From assembly GCA_030147845.1 (NCBI GenBank), contig JASBUN010000003.1:1-64000 (forward strand): a DNA stretch of 64,000 bases, given 5' to 3'. The stretch's first letter is position 1; each line of letters starts with the position of its first letter. The stretch is from Gammaproteobacteria bacterium. GTDB taxonomy: Bacteria; Pseudomonadota; Gammaproteobacteria; JASBUN01. This document shows positions 18,031 to 26,665 of the stretch, in pieces. The notes beneath the pieces are model-generated. The model had not been told where the DNA came from, did no database searches, and saw nothing but the letters and a program-made list of their open reading frames with translations. A program made the translations under genes and the position numbers.

Positions 18031-18435
18031 TCAACGTCGATTGATGCTGAACCTTCCGGGACCGAGAAATACCAGCGCCAGCGCAGTGAACAAATACATG
18101 CCTTGCAGTTCCAGCGCCCAACCACCGACGCCGTTGAGTTGTCCGATGCTATGCAAGTGCACGAGGACAACAGCAACCAGCATATTGATGACAATCAGCC
18201 CGGCACCGATGCGCGCGAAATAACCGACGATGAGCAACAACGGCGCCACGACTTCACCCACATAAACACCATAGGCAATGAAGGCAGGCCAGCCTGCGCC
18301 TTGCACCATCTGCAAGATCGGCCCGATGCCATAGATGAGTTTGTGCACGCCGTGCAGCAGGATGAGCGTGCCGAGGACAAGACGCAGAATGAGTCGCCCC
18401 GCGTCGCTGTTGCTGGATGTCGCAATGCTGTTCAC
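18031..18435 (-). CDS. DoxX family membrane protein
   Basis: 134 residues with four transmembrane segments. The first carries LRLVLGTLILLHGVHKL, the usual DoxX start; then come YVGEVVAPLLLIVGYFAR and a C-terminal ALALVFLGPGRFS. The family includes the DoxD subunit of thiosulfate:quinone oxidoreductase and many proteins of unknown role. This one is shorter than DoxD and has no DoxA beside it, so it should not be called a thiosulfate oxidoreductase on this evidence. The GTG start at 18435 follows GGAGAAG. It is convergent with the FMN gene. Confidence 0.85.
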   Translation of the reverse strand: MNSIATSSNSDAGRLILRLVLGTLILLHGVHKLIYGIGPILQMVQGAGWPAFIAYGVYVGEVVAPLLLIVGYFARIGAGLIVINMLVAVVLVHLHSIGQLNGVGGWALELQGMYLFTALALVFLGPGRFSINRR

Positions 18436-18692
18436 TGGGCTTCTCCGCCGTCTGGGGACGCCGACATATTAGCATATTGGCCACCCTCGCCGTTCGGCGA
18501 CAGCGGCTAAACCTCGCGTCTTCAATCGGTTAGCGGAGAGCGTCGGCCCGCCGCGTCGCTGTCTTATTTTGCGCTAATTATCTGATTTTTAGACATATCT
18601 CATAATTGGCGTGGAGTTTGCCTATGCATCGGATACGGTGCTTGCCGCGATGAGCGCAACCTTAAATGCAACGTTCTTGATGGAGGCCAGAC

Positions 18693-18923
18693 ATGAACAA
18701 GCGCAGACGCACATTGTTGACCTTATTGGCGGCCGCGCCGTTGCTGGCCGCCTGCGATGAGGTTCGTTCGCGCCCCGATGAGCATCGGCGCGGCGACGGC
18801 TGGCGCGAGCGCCGCGAACATGCGCTGCATGAATTGGACGAGCAATATCGCGACGGGCGCATCAGTCACGATGAATACCATGAACGCAGGCGTGAACTCG
18901 AAGAACGGGAAGGGGACGATTAA
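18693..18923 (+). CDS. Small SHOCT-like lipoprotein
   Basis: 76 residues. The N-terminus MNKRRRTLLTLLAAAPLLAAC combines a twin-arginine-like region with a lipobox Cys at 21. The mature part is very charged, and residues 45-72 form a SHOCT-like short helix pair (LHELDEQYRDGRISHDEYHE, then RRRELEERE). Such domains are usually at protein ends and may mediate oligomerisation. GGAGG lies seven bases before the ATG. A second gene with the same architecture follows 73 bases downstream. Function unknown. Confidence 0.75.
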   Translation: MNKRRRTLLTLLAAAPLLAACDEVRSRPDEHRRGDGWRERREHALHELDEQYRDGRISHDEYHERRRELEEREGDD

Positions 18924-18996
18924 CGGCCCATGACGAGCACCGAACTCGGCGATATGTCGTACTCGTTCAATGGAAAACATTCACAGGAGCGATCTT

Positions 18997-19347
18997 ATGG
19001 ATACCAGTCGCAGAGCAATGCTTGGATACTTGGCCGCTATTCCGCTGGCAACTTTGGCCGCGCCGCTGCTGGCGCACGCCGACCGCGATTTGCCGATGCC
19101 GCCGAGGCCACCCGCTCCTCCGGGAATGGGCGAGCACGGGGGCGACCATGTACCGCGACCGTCCGATGACGAACGACATTTCGGCAGCGACGGGCCGGGC
19201 GACAGCGGCGACCAGGTGCATAGATCGGAGCACGTACGACACGAGCTTAACGAGTTACACGAGCGCTACGAGCACGGCGACATCACGCGCGAACAATATC
19301 AGCAACAGCGGCGCGAGTTATTGGACCGCGAGCGCGAGTCCGATTGA
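18997..19347 (+). CDS. Small Tat-type secreted SHOCT-like protein
   Basis: 116 residues. A twin-arginine-like signal (SRRAMLGYLAAIPLATLAAP) ends at LAHA (about 28). A Pro/Gly/Asp-rich linker covers about 30-75, and the C-terminal motif at 82-112 (HELNELHERYEHGDITREQY, then QQQRRELLDRE) closely parallels the lipoprotein encoded just upstream. Unlike that neighbour it has no lipobox Cys, so one would be membrane anchored and the other free in the periplasm. AGGAG at 18984-18988 selects ATG 18997. Function unknown. Confidence 0.75.
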   Translation: MDTSRRAMLGYLAAIPLATLAAPLLAHADRDLPMPPRPPAPPGMGEHGGDHVPRPSDDERHFGSDGPGDSGDQVHRSEHVRHELNELHERYEHGDITREQYQQQRRELLDRERESD

Positions 19348-19665
19348 ATGTTAGCTGCTGATGCTATTGCCCTGGGGCGCCGCGCGACTCACACCTACGC
19401 AACGCTCGCCACTGCGGCCTAGAAGCGCTACGCTTCCTATTGGCGCGTGATGCCCGTGCGCCAATCGAGCGATAGGGAGCGCGTTCTGTGGCGCCGTCCG
19501 GCATCCGGCACTCACTGGAACCGGCGGACGGCGCTTGCAGGACCGCTCGATCCGTCTTTACTTGATATACTTTCCGCGACCAGCGGAACGGCGAGTGGAC
19601 ACCGTCGCGGATCACAAGTCCGGCGCGGATGTTCTGTTGAGATATATGTGATTGGAGGTACGATT
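19348..19665. other. 318-base region upstream of the DsrC-family gene
   Basis: No gene. An inverted repeat ATTGGCGC / GCGCCAAT (19439-19446 with 19458-19465, 11-base spacer) could be an operator or a weak hairpin. A GGAGG at 19654-19658 belongs to the next gene. Confidence 0.4.
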
Positions 19666-20037
19666 GTGGGCGATATGACGATGGAAGACGTAATGCACCC
19701 GGGCGCGAATATTTCGGATCCGGCGTTCCCGGATGCGCCACGTGGTTGGACACGTGCGATAGGCGAGGAATCGGCGCGAGAGGACAAGCTCAAGCTGACC
19801 GATGAGCATTGGGAGGTTGTCCGGGCGTTGCAGGCGTACTACGCTCAACGCCGCGACACCAGCCACATCAACATCCGCGATTTGAGTGACGCGCTGGATG
19901 AGAAGTTTCATAAACACGGCGGTAGCAAGTATTTGTTTCGGTTGTTTCCCGGCGGCCCGATCGCGCAGGGTTGTCGCGTCGCCGGGCTCGACGCCCCGGC
20001 CGGTAGCGTCGATAAAGGTTTCGGTAGCGTAGCCTGA
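19666..20037 (+). CDS. DsrC/TusE-family sulfur-carrier-like protein lacking CysA
   Basis: 123 residues. The core matches the DsrC fold: LTDEHWEVVRALQAYYAQ, INIRDLSDAL, KYLFRLFPGGPIAQGCRVAG. DsrC proteins carry two cysteines on a flexible C-terminal arm. Here the first (CysB, in QGCRVAGL) is present, but the penultimate CysA position is serine (PAGSV) and eight extra residues follow. It therefore cannot form the usual trisulfide-forming pair and is neither classic DsrC nor TusE. The GTG start at 19666 is seven bases after GGAGG, better than ATG 19675. No other dsr or tus gene is beside it; a sulfur-trafficking or regulatory role is inferred. Confidence 0.82.
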   Translation: MGDMTMEDVMHPGANISDPAFPDAPRGWTRAIGEESAREDKLKLTDEHWEVVRALQAYYAQRRDTSHINIRDLSDALDEKFHKHGGSKYLFRLFPGGPIAQGCRVAGLDAPAGSVDKGFGSVA

Positions 20038-20119
20038 CGCAGACGCGGCGGTAGATCGTGCGTGCCCGCGCCATACAGGTGGCGGGTGCGCGCGGGCGTA
20101 TTACGTGGCGCGCCGCGTG

Positions 20120-20602
20120 TCAGCGGCGGGCGCGCAAAGCATCGCGCGCCGCGCGGCATTCGCCATGCAATCCTGGTGCAGCGCGGCTGCGTAACGGTTT
20201 GTCCGACCGGTCTTGCTGAATGGCGTCTTTGCACGCTTGGTCGCGTTCGCGTAACGCTGCCAAATCGAGTTTGCGGAACTCCGCCAGCTTTTCCGCGTAC
20301 ATTTGCGCGCGCGCTTTTGCCAATAGGTGCATCCGCGCCGCTCTGTGCTTCGCCGGTTCGCAGTCGGCCGCCCATTTCCGCAACGCCGGGGATGTTCCCC
20401 GCACCCGTTCCTGTAACGCAAAACGCTTGTAACTGCCGTAGCAGCTTGTCCACTTCGCTTGTGGTGAGTCGGCGGGTGGAGCGAGGGCGGGTTTATCCTG
20501 CGCCATGAGCGCCGTATTGAGGCCAAGCCCCAACAGCATCGCCACTATGGTTCGTAACGCTGCCGTTCGCCAGCGCGTGAGTCTGCGTGTGTCATTGCGC
20601 AT
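20120..20602 (-). CDS. Uncharacterised secreted basic protein
   Basis: 160 residues from the ATG at 20602, which follows GGGAAGG; an in-frame TTG six bases upstream is less likely. A basic N-terminus precedes a hydrophobic segment (about 20-33) ending ALMAQ, a probable signal peptide. The mature part is alpha-helical, rich in Ala, Arg and Lys, with five cysteines including SCYGSY, DCEP and QACKDA. No family was recognised. It is convergent with the DsrC-family gene. Confidence 0.55.
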   Translation of the reverse strand: MRNDTRRLTRWRTAALRTIVAMLLGLGLNTALMAQDKPALAPPADSPQAKWTSCYGSYKRFALQERVRGTSPALRKWAADCEPAKHRAARMHLLAKARAQMYAEKLAEFRKLDLAALRERDQACKDAIQQDRSDKPLRSRAAPGLHGECRAARDALRARR

Positions 20603-20772
20603 ATCCAACCTTCCCTTACTTTGTTGTCGCTACGGCAACGCTGATCGCAAGTAATTTCCAAGCCAAAGACAACCCACAAAGCGTATCGGCGACCGGCTCA
20701 GTGCGCCAGCGTTGAAATCGGCAGTTCATGGGGTCTGGTAACTGATGTTGGCTAGGGTGCCGCCGGTACAGT

Positions 20773-21255
20773 TTAAACATAGCTGAGTGGCAGCTCCGTC
20801 GAGTCGACCACGCGGCGCAGGACAAAGCTGGAATGTACACCGCTGACTCCTTCGATACGGGTAATTTTGCTGAGTAGAAACTGTTGGTAGTGATCCATGT
20901 CCGGAACGACCACTTTAAGCAGGTAATCGGCCTGTTGGCCGGTGATCAGGTAGCACTGTTGGACTTCCGGGTATTGCTTGATTTTCGCTTCGAAGTCCTC
21001 GAAGCGCTCGGGTGTATGTCGATCCATGCCGATCTGGACGATAGCAGTCAGTGTGAGACCAAGGCGCTGTGGATCCAACAGTGTAACGCGGCGGACAATT
21101 AGGCCGGCTTCTTCGAGCTGCTTGACGCGCCGCGAACACGGTGACGGCGACAAGCCGATGCGCTCGGCCAATTGTTGATTGGCGAGTCCGCCGTCGCGCT
21201 GTAACTCTTCCAAAATACGACGGTCCAAGCGATCTAGACGATGTAATTCAGCCAT
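20773..21255 (-). CDS. Lrp/AsnC family transcriptional regulator
   Basis: 160 residues. The N-terminal winged HTH (about 4-60: LDRLDRRILEELQRDGGLAN, QLAERIGLSPSPCSRRVKQL) is followed by the RAM/AsnC effector domain (VQIGMDRHT, YYLITG-like CYLITGQQADYLLKVV, then VSGVHSSFVLRRVVDSTELP). These regulators bind amino acids and DNA as octamers. The ATG at 21255 is preferred to that at 21285 because family members begin just before the first HTH helix. It is divergent from leuA across an AT-rich spacer, so control of leuA by leucine or a related amino acid is a reasonable inference. Confidence 0.92.
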   Translation of the reverse strand: MAELHRLDRLDRRILEELQRDGGLANQQLAERIGLSPSPCSRRVKQLEEAGLIVRRVTLLDPQRLGLTLTAIVQIGMDRHTPERFEDFEAKIKQYPEVQQCYLITGQQADYLLKVVVPDMDHYQQFLLSKITRIEGVSGVHSSFVLRRVVDSTELPLSYV

Positions 21256-21560
21256 GTTTACGCTCTTATTGATATAAAATATCAAAAAATATAAATAAAT
21301 AGCAATAATTATCTATTTTATAAGCATTATAAGCAAAATACGCAAGCATATTTCACCGCCTAGTCGCTAATCTATGTGCTCGGTCCAGCGCTCTACCCCT
21401 TGTGCTGGACCTTCGGCGGGCGATCCCCGCCAGCGAGCCGGCCTGCAGTCCGTCCGCAGCACGCTGCGGGGACGCAGCGGCTTGGTTTTTAGGGCCGCGC
21501 TTGGCCGTTGACGGCAATGGACGGCGGAAGCTCACACGACACGAGACAGGTGAAGCCATC
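21256..21560. promoter_or_regulatory. AT-rich lrp-leuA divergent control region
   Basis: Bases 21260-21350 are far more AT rich than the surroundings, with short repeats such as ATATAAAATATC. Lrp-type regulators favour bendable AT-rich DNA, so this is a likely binding and promoter region. The rest up to leuA is GC rich. No leucine-rich leader peptide or clear attenuator was found. Confidence 0.45.
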
Positions 21561-23237
21561 ATGAGTGCATTCGATTTCCGCAAATACAGCGCGTTCCCGC
21601 CGCTACAGCGGCAGGCGCGAAGTTGGCCTGATCAAGTTATCCGCCAAGCGCCGGTGTGGTGCAGCGTGGATTTGCGTGATGGCAATCAGGCTCTGGTGCA
21701 GCCGATGAACGTCGACAGTAAAATGCGAATGTTCGAGCTGCTGGTGCGTCTCGGGTTCAAGCAGATCGAGGTCGGTTTTCCAGCGGCATCAAAGCCGGAT
21801 TATGCCTTCGTGCGCAAAATTATCGACGGTGGGCATATACCGGACGATGTTACCATTCAGGTTTTGACACAGGCGCGTACGGAACTGATCGAGCGTACTT
21901 ATGAGGCATTGGAAGGCGCCCGGCGCGCGATCGTGCATGTATACAACTCGACCAATCGCGCACAGCGCGAACAGGTGTTCGGTTTGGACCGCGAAGGCGT
22001 CAAAGCGATCGCGGTGCGGGGCGCCGAGGCGGTCAAAGCCGGCGCGGCCGCTCGGCCCGGTACGGAGTGGATATTTCAATATTCTCCGGAAAGTTTTAGC
22101 GCCACCGAATCGGATTATGCGGTTGAAGTCGTCGATGCAGTCAATGCGGTCTGGCGCCCGCAGGACGGACAGCCCGTCATCATCAACTTACCTGCGACGG
22201 TGGAATCGGCGACGCCGAATGTGTTTGCCGACCAAATCGAATGGTTTTGCGCGCACGTGCGGCACCGCCGATACTTTTCTGTCAGCGTGCACACGCATAA
22301 TGACCGTGGATGCGCGGTCGCGGCTGCCGAGTTGGCTGTCATGGCCGGCGCCGACCGCGTCGAGGGTACTTTGTTCGGCAATGGCGAGCGCACCGGCAAC
22401 ATGGATATCGTTACCATGGCCATGAATCTGTACTCCCAAGGGGTCGATCCGCGGCTTGATTTCTCGGACGTAGCCGAAATCATCGAGTGTTATCGGCAAA
22501 GCACGCAAATGCCGGTACATCCGCGCCATCCCTGGGTCGGTGAATTGGTGTATACGGCGTTTTCCGGCAGCCACCAGGATGCCATACGTAAGGGTATGGC
22601 CGCGTATAGCAGCGGCGACATTTGGCAAGTACCGTATTTGCCGGTCGATCCGCGCGATCTTGGCCGCCAATATGAGCAGGTGGTGCGTATCAATAGCCAA
22701 TCGGGCAAAGGCGGCGTCGCGCACGTGCTTGAACGCGACCACGGCGTGGAGCTGCCGAGATGGTTGGCGCAGGAATTCAGCAAAGTGGTGCAGGCCGATG
22801 CCGAGTCTGGCGGCAGCGAGGTAAGTTCGGCGCGCATCTGGGAGTTGTTTCAACACCATTATGCCGCACCATCGGACGCTTGGTGTGTGCAAAGCTACGA
22901 CTTGCATCGTGACGGTAGCAGTGTGCACGCCGACGTCCGCGTTGGCGGCGACGGGCGCTTGCGCGGTTCCGGTAACGGTGCACTTGAGGCACTGATCAAT
23001 GCGCTGTTGCATCAGCGCGGTATCGCCGTCGATATCGAGGCCTTCGATGAGCACGCACTCGGCGAGGGCACTGGCGCGGAGGCCATGGCTTGCGTACGCG
23101 TGCGTTTTGGGCAGACGCTCAGTTCCGCCGTGGCCTTCGCCGAAGACACCACGGCCGCGACGCTGCAAGCCGTGTTGACTGCAGTAGGCGCGGCGCTTGA
23201 AGGTGGCAATGCCGTGCGTCACGTAGCGGGTGGTTAG
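21561..23237 (+). CDS. leuA: 2-isopropylmalate synthase
   Basis: 558 residues, the longer LeuA type. It condenses acetyl-CoA with 2-oxoisovalerate in the first committed step of leucine synthesis. The TIM barrel contains WCSVDLRDGNQALVQPM (metal and substrate site), EVGFPAASKPDY, the HTHNDRGCAVAAAELA histidine pair and GTLFGNGERTGNMD. The C-terminal leucine-sensing LeuA dimer domain is at about 420-555. The start at 21561 (MSAFDFRKYSAFPPLQRQ) follows AGGTGA and matches family starts; a longer open frame reaches back to 21402. The divergent Lrp gene may regulate it. Confidence 0.95.
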   Translation: MSAFDFRKYSAFPPLQRQARSWPDQVIRQAPVWCSVDLRDGNQALVQPMNVDSKMRMFELLVRLGFKQIEVGFPAASKPDYAFVRKIIDGGHIPDDVTIQVLTQARTELIERTYEALEGARRAIVHVYNSTNRAQREQVFGLDREGVKAIAVRGAEAVKAGAAARPGTEWIFQYSPESFSATESDYAVEVVDAVNAVWRPQDGQPVIINLPATVESATPNVFADQIEWFCAHVRHRRYFSVSVHTHNDRGCAVAAAELAVMAGADRVEGTLFGNGERTGNMDIVTMAMNLYSQGVDPRLDFSDVAEIIECYRQSTQMPVHPRHPWVGELVYTAFSGSHQDAIRKGMAAYSSGDIWQVPYLPVDPRDLGRQYEQVVRINSQSGKGGVAHVLERDHGVELPRWLAQEFSKVVQADAESGGSEVSSARIWELFQHHYAAPSDAWCVQSYDLHRDGSSVHADVRVGGDGRLRGSGNGALEALINALLHQRGIAVDIEAFDEHALGEGTGAEAMACVRVRFGQTLSSAVAFAEDTTAATLQAVLTAVGAALEGGNAVRHVAGG

Positions 23238-23258
23238 TAGTCGGCGCGTGTCGCCGGC

Positions 23259-23732
23259 TTAACGCGAGCAGGCTCCAAGTCGTCGGCCTTGAAAACTCTG
23301 CATCATCTTTACGGGTCCGATCGGACTCATGATCTCGCTGCTCATCGAGCCGTGGTAGGCGCTGCTATTGTCAAACGTGACGCGACCACGACTGGTGAGG
23401 GGCTGGGATCCGGTGCACGTCACGGACCAGGTGACACTACGTCCCGATTCCGCTCGGTGCGAGATATTGCATTGCTGTCCTGGCGCCACCGACCGCCGAA
23501 AACGGTCGGTAGCGGTTTTGACCGGATCACGGGCTTGCGTGGGGCTCAAACACTCCGTCATGTGCAGTGGCGGCATCGGCTGTGCGATGCCAACGATTTG
23601 CGTCTGCGTCGACATCTCCCACTTGCCCGGACGCAAGGAAGGTGCCGCCCAACTGTTGACCGCGGGTAGGCATAACACTGTCACGGCAATTGAATTCAGG
23701 ACCAACTTAGCCAGTAATCGTCCCATCGACAC
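23259..23732 (-). CDS. DUF3617 family secreted protein
   Basis: 157 residues from GTG 23732, seven bases after AGGAG; ATG 23726 two codons later is the alternative. A signal peptide (LLAKLVLNSIAVTVLCLPAV) ends near WAAP. The mature protein begins LRPGKWEMSTQTQI, the usual DUF3617 opening (PGxWE), and carries paired cysteines (TECLS, QCNIS, VTCTGS, ACSR). It is a small periplasmic beta-barrel-like family of unknown function. It is convergent with leuA, 21 bases apart. Confidence 0.8.
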   Translation of the reverse strand: MSMGRLLAKLVLNSIAVTVLCLPAVNSWAAPSLRPGKWEMSTQTQIVGIAQPMPPLHMTECLSPTQARDPVKTATDRFRRSVAPGQQCNISHRAESGRSVTWSVTCTGSQPLTSRGRVTFDNSSAYHGSMSSEIMSPIGPVKMMQSFQGRRLGACSR

Positions 23733-24418
23733 CCATTTTCTCCTTTGCAAACACGACGCGTACAAACGCCATCATCGCGACAACGAAAACGCGCCGCAAG
23801 TGCGATATCGGTCGTCTGCGATGCCGCGGTGACGACGACCACTGCGCCAGATACCCACTGAAAGTGCGGTAGGGATGGTTGGTGGAAGGCTTTTCCGTGC
23901 ATTTCGGTGGGTTGGCGCCACTGCGCTGCGTACATGACGAAATGACGTCAGTGCGGTCGATGCCGTTCTACGGCGCCGGCAGCATGCCCGGCAATGGCGC
24001 CGTGAAAGGCTGATCAAATTGTGTCGTGTTATTAACAAAATTGCCACGTCACGTTGGCGTATAGCGGTAATTTACATAGGTAAACCAATAGGTTATTAAG
24101 CGCGTTCCGAATGCGTCGGGACGTGCAAATATTAAAGAGTACGAGCGTATCGGCCGATACGTGAATAACACAATCAGACGTGTATGCGCGCTCCAATAAC
24201 GCCAGAGAGGCCGAATATGTCGTGGGGCGATCGTGAGTCAGATCCGTTGATCTACGGCGCATGTTTGCCGTCCCGTATTGAAATCGGTCACCCATCCAAG
24301 GTGCCAGGAACGTTGCTTGTGTGGTGTGTAAATTTGAATAGCGCGACCTGTGCGTTGCCCTGGACTAACACGGCCGCTTGGCGTAGCGCCAGCGGCTTCG
24401 CAGCATGTGTGTTTTGAT
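23733..24418. other. 686-base region with no recognised gene
   Basis: Both strands were read; the longest frames lack ribosome sites and family resemblance. The AT-richer part at 24030-24180 may hold the promoter for the diguanylate cyclase operon. Confidence 0.45.
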
Positions 24419-25765
24419 ATGAGCATGACGAGCCCGGAGCGTCCTCGCATACGCGTCGGTATCCGACAGAAAGTATTGTTGGTGCTGGTCGGCGTGCTTA
24501 TCGTAGCGGTGGGTACCACGAGCTGGCTGAACCTGCGTCAGCAAGAACGCGACATACTGAAGGAAACACGTCAGCACGGCGAGGACGTAGTGCGTTTCGT
24601 ATCCCAGTCGCTAGCGTACAGCGTCATCGGCTATGACTATCACAGCATCCAGTTACTACTCGACGAAGTCGTCAAATCCCAGGACATCGTTCACGCAACG
24701 GTCACCAACGCGAAGGGTCGCGTCATGGCCGAGGCCGGGCAAATACCGGAAAATTCCGCTCCCAGTAATTCGTTTTCGCATGTGATCGAGCTGGATGATA
24801 AGCCCATTGGCAGCTTGTCGGTCATCTTGGACAACAGACGCATCGTCAGCAAGCTCGAAGAGCAAAAGCGTTCGATGGTGATTCGTGAAGTGCTTCTAAT
24901 CCTGCTGATAGCTGTCGGCGAGTATCTGGCACTTTCGTACATCATCGTGCGACCGGTGCGAATCATAAGCACCTCACTGTCAAACGGAGTCGGTCCTGAC
25001 GGACAGGCTAACGACCGTATCGATCTCGATAGCAATGACGAATTTGGACGTCTGGCGCGCCAATTCAACGATCTCAGCGTGCGTCTGAATGAGGCGAACG
25101 TGCGCCTGCATTCCAAGGTTCAAGTCGCGGATCAGGAATTGCTGGATTCCAATCGCCAGCTTAGCGATCAGTCGGAGGAATTGCAGCGTATCAACGACGA
25201 GCTTAAGCGCATGACCGTTACCGATGCGTTGACGGGGCTATATAATCGCCGATATTTCGAGGAATTGATGGAAAACGAATTGGCTTTGTCGATGCGCCAC
25301 GGGGAGACCAACAGCATGTTGGTGGTCGATTTGGATCACTTCAAAACGGTAAACGATACCTATGGTCATCGCGCCGGCGATATCGTATTGCAGTCGGTCG
25401 CCATATTGCTGGGTAGCGAGATGCGCCGGACTGACATTATCTGTCGCGTCGGCGGCGAGGAATTTGTGGCCCTGTGTCGACGCGTGGACCGGCAGGAAGC
25501 GATTCGCTTGGCCGAGAAATTGCGTGCGTCCATTGAGACGCATGAGGTCGAGGTTGATTTTCGCCGTCTGCACATAACCGCGAGTATCGGCGTAGCGACC
25601 ATGCCTGACGGCGGTGAGGTTTCGAGTGGCGAAGAGTTTTTTCGACGCGCGGATACTGCACTGTATTTTAGCAAGAAGAATGGACGCAACCGCGTGACGC
25701 ATTTCGCTGACGTCCGAGGGCGCGGTGTTAAAAGGCCGAAGGCCGACTCCGGAGGTGTGCGATGA
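24419..25765 (+). CDS. Membrane diguanylate cyclase with periplasmic sensor and HAMP
   Basis: 448 residues. Transmembrane segment 1 lies at about 17-36, a periplasmic sensor of about 115 residues follows, and transmembrane segment 2 (LLILLIAVGEYLALSYIIV) is near 160-180. A HAMP domain reaches to about 235 and a short coiled coil follows. The GGDEF domain has LTGLYNRRYFEELM, DLDHFKTVNDTYGHRAGD, VGGEEF and ASIGVA. An RxxD inhibitory site (RRTD) stands five residues before GGEEF, so product inhibition by c-di-GMP is expected. No strong ribosome site was seen at ATG 24419 or 24425. Its last codons overlap the start of a PhnD-like binding protein. Confidence 0.9.
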   Translation: MSMTSPERPRIRVGIRQKVLLVLVGVLIVAVGTTSWLNLRQQERDILKETRQHGEDVVRFVSQSLAYSVIGYDYHSIQLLLDEVVKSQDIVHATVTNAKGRVMAEAGQIPENSAPSNSFSHVIELDDKPIGSLSVILDNRRIVSKLEEQKRSMVIREVLLILLIAVGEYLALSYIIVRPVRIISTSLSNGVGPDGQANDRIDLDSNDEFGRLARQFNDLSVRLNEANVRLHSKVQVADQELLDSNRQLSDQSEELQRINDELKRMTVTDALTGLYNRRYFEELMENELALSMRHGETNSMLVVDLDHFKTVNDTYGHRAGDIVLQSVAILLGSEMRRTDIICRVGGEEFVALCRRVDRQEAIRLAEKLRASIETHEVEVDFRRLHITASIGVATMPDGGEVSSGEEFFRRADTALYFSKKNGRNRVTHFADVRGRGVKRPKADSGGVR

Positions 25766-26607
25766 ACGCGTTATCTCGCGCTACGGCGGCAATTTTATTC
25801 GTGGCTACGCTGGCCGGAATCGGGCGCGTCTACGCCGACGCGCAGGATAACGAAATTTTGTTTGGCTCGGTGGCGATGGATATTCCCGCAGCCATGAACA
25901 AGCGCCTAAAACCGCTTACGGATTATCTAAGCAAAACCTTGGGCCGGCCGGTGGCGCTGCGTCTTTCGCCTAACATGCCGAGCGCTATCCGGTCGGTGGC
26001 CGACAATGAGGTCCAGTTGGCCTATCTCACGCCGGTCGCCTATCTACGCGCACACGCGGCTGGGGGCAGTCGGCTCCTGGTGAAAACAGTGACCAACCAC
26101 ACGGGATCATTCCGACTCATGATCGTGGTGCGCGAAGACAGCCCGATTCGCACCGTGCAGCAGCTGGCGGCCAAGTCATTCGCCTTCGGTGATCGCGCTG
26201 CGTTGCTGCAACGCGCCGTGGTCGTTGGCGCCGGTATGCCGCTTGAGCGGCTGGGGAGCTATAAATTCATTGGTCATTACGACAACATCATTCGCGGCGT
26301 TTTGATCGGCGATTTCGACGCAGGCATAGTAAAAGACACCATGGCTTTCCGTTGGCGCGGAAAAGGTATACGCATTCTCTATAGTTCGCCAAATCTTCCA
26401 CCCTACAACATCTCCGTAAGCGCTAAGTTGGATCCGCTACTTTATCGGCGGTTGCGGCGCGCATTTTTGGCGCTTAGCGAAAACAACCCCGACCAACGCG
26501 CGGTGATAAAAGCCCTCGATAAACGCTATAACGGCTTTATGCCGACATCGGATGCCGAATATGACGTCGTCCGCAAGCTGATCGCTCCGTTCGACAAGCA
26601 GCGCTAG
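25762..26607 (+). CDS. PhnD-like periplasmic binding protein
   Basis: 281 residues. A signal peptide ends at about VYADA (26), followed by a two-lobed phosphate/phosphonate-type solute-binding domain: LKPLTDYLSKTLGRPVALRL, VQLAYLTPVAYLRA, FRLMIVVREDSPIRTVQQLA and DFDAGIVKDTMAF. No permease or ATPase gene is nearby. Its ATG overlaps the TGA of the diguanylate cyclase (ATGA), so the two are translationally coupled. The likely role is to carry ligand information to the cyclase's periplasmic sensor rather than to feed an ABC importer; this is inference. Confidence 0.85.
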   Translation: MNALSRATAAILFVATLAGIGRVYADAQDNEILFGSVAMDIPAAMNKRLKPLTDYLSKTLGRPVALRLSPNMPSAIRSVADNEVQLAYLTPVAYLRAHAAGGSRLLVKTVTNHTGSFRLMIVVREDSPIRTVQQLAAKSFAFGDRAALLQRAVVVGAGMPLERLGSYKFIGHYDNIIRGVLIGDFDAGIVKDTMAFRWRGKGIRILYSSPNLPPYNISVSAKLDPLLYRRLRRAFLALSENNPDQRAVIKALDKRYNGFMPTSDAEYDVVRKLIAPFDKQR

Positions 26608-26665
26608 GGGCCGATCGGCCGCGCGGCGGCGGACATTCGATCCGGCTCGGGCTAAGATCAGCGCT

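Noticed and set aside
18031-18435. Calling the DoxX protein a thiosulfate:quinone oxidoreductase subunit
   Set aside because: It is shorter than DoxD and no DoxA is adjacent; family membership alone is not enough.
22188-23222. Long antisense frame within leuA
   Set aside because: Lies entirely inside the conserved leuA coding sequence on the other strand; explained by codon bias.
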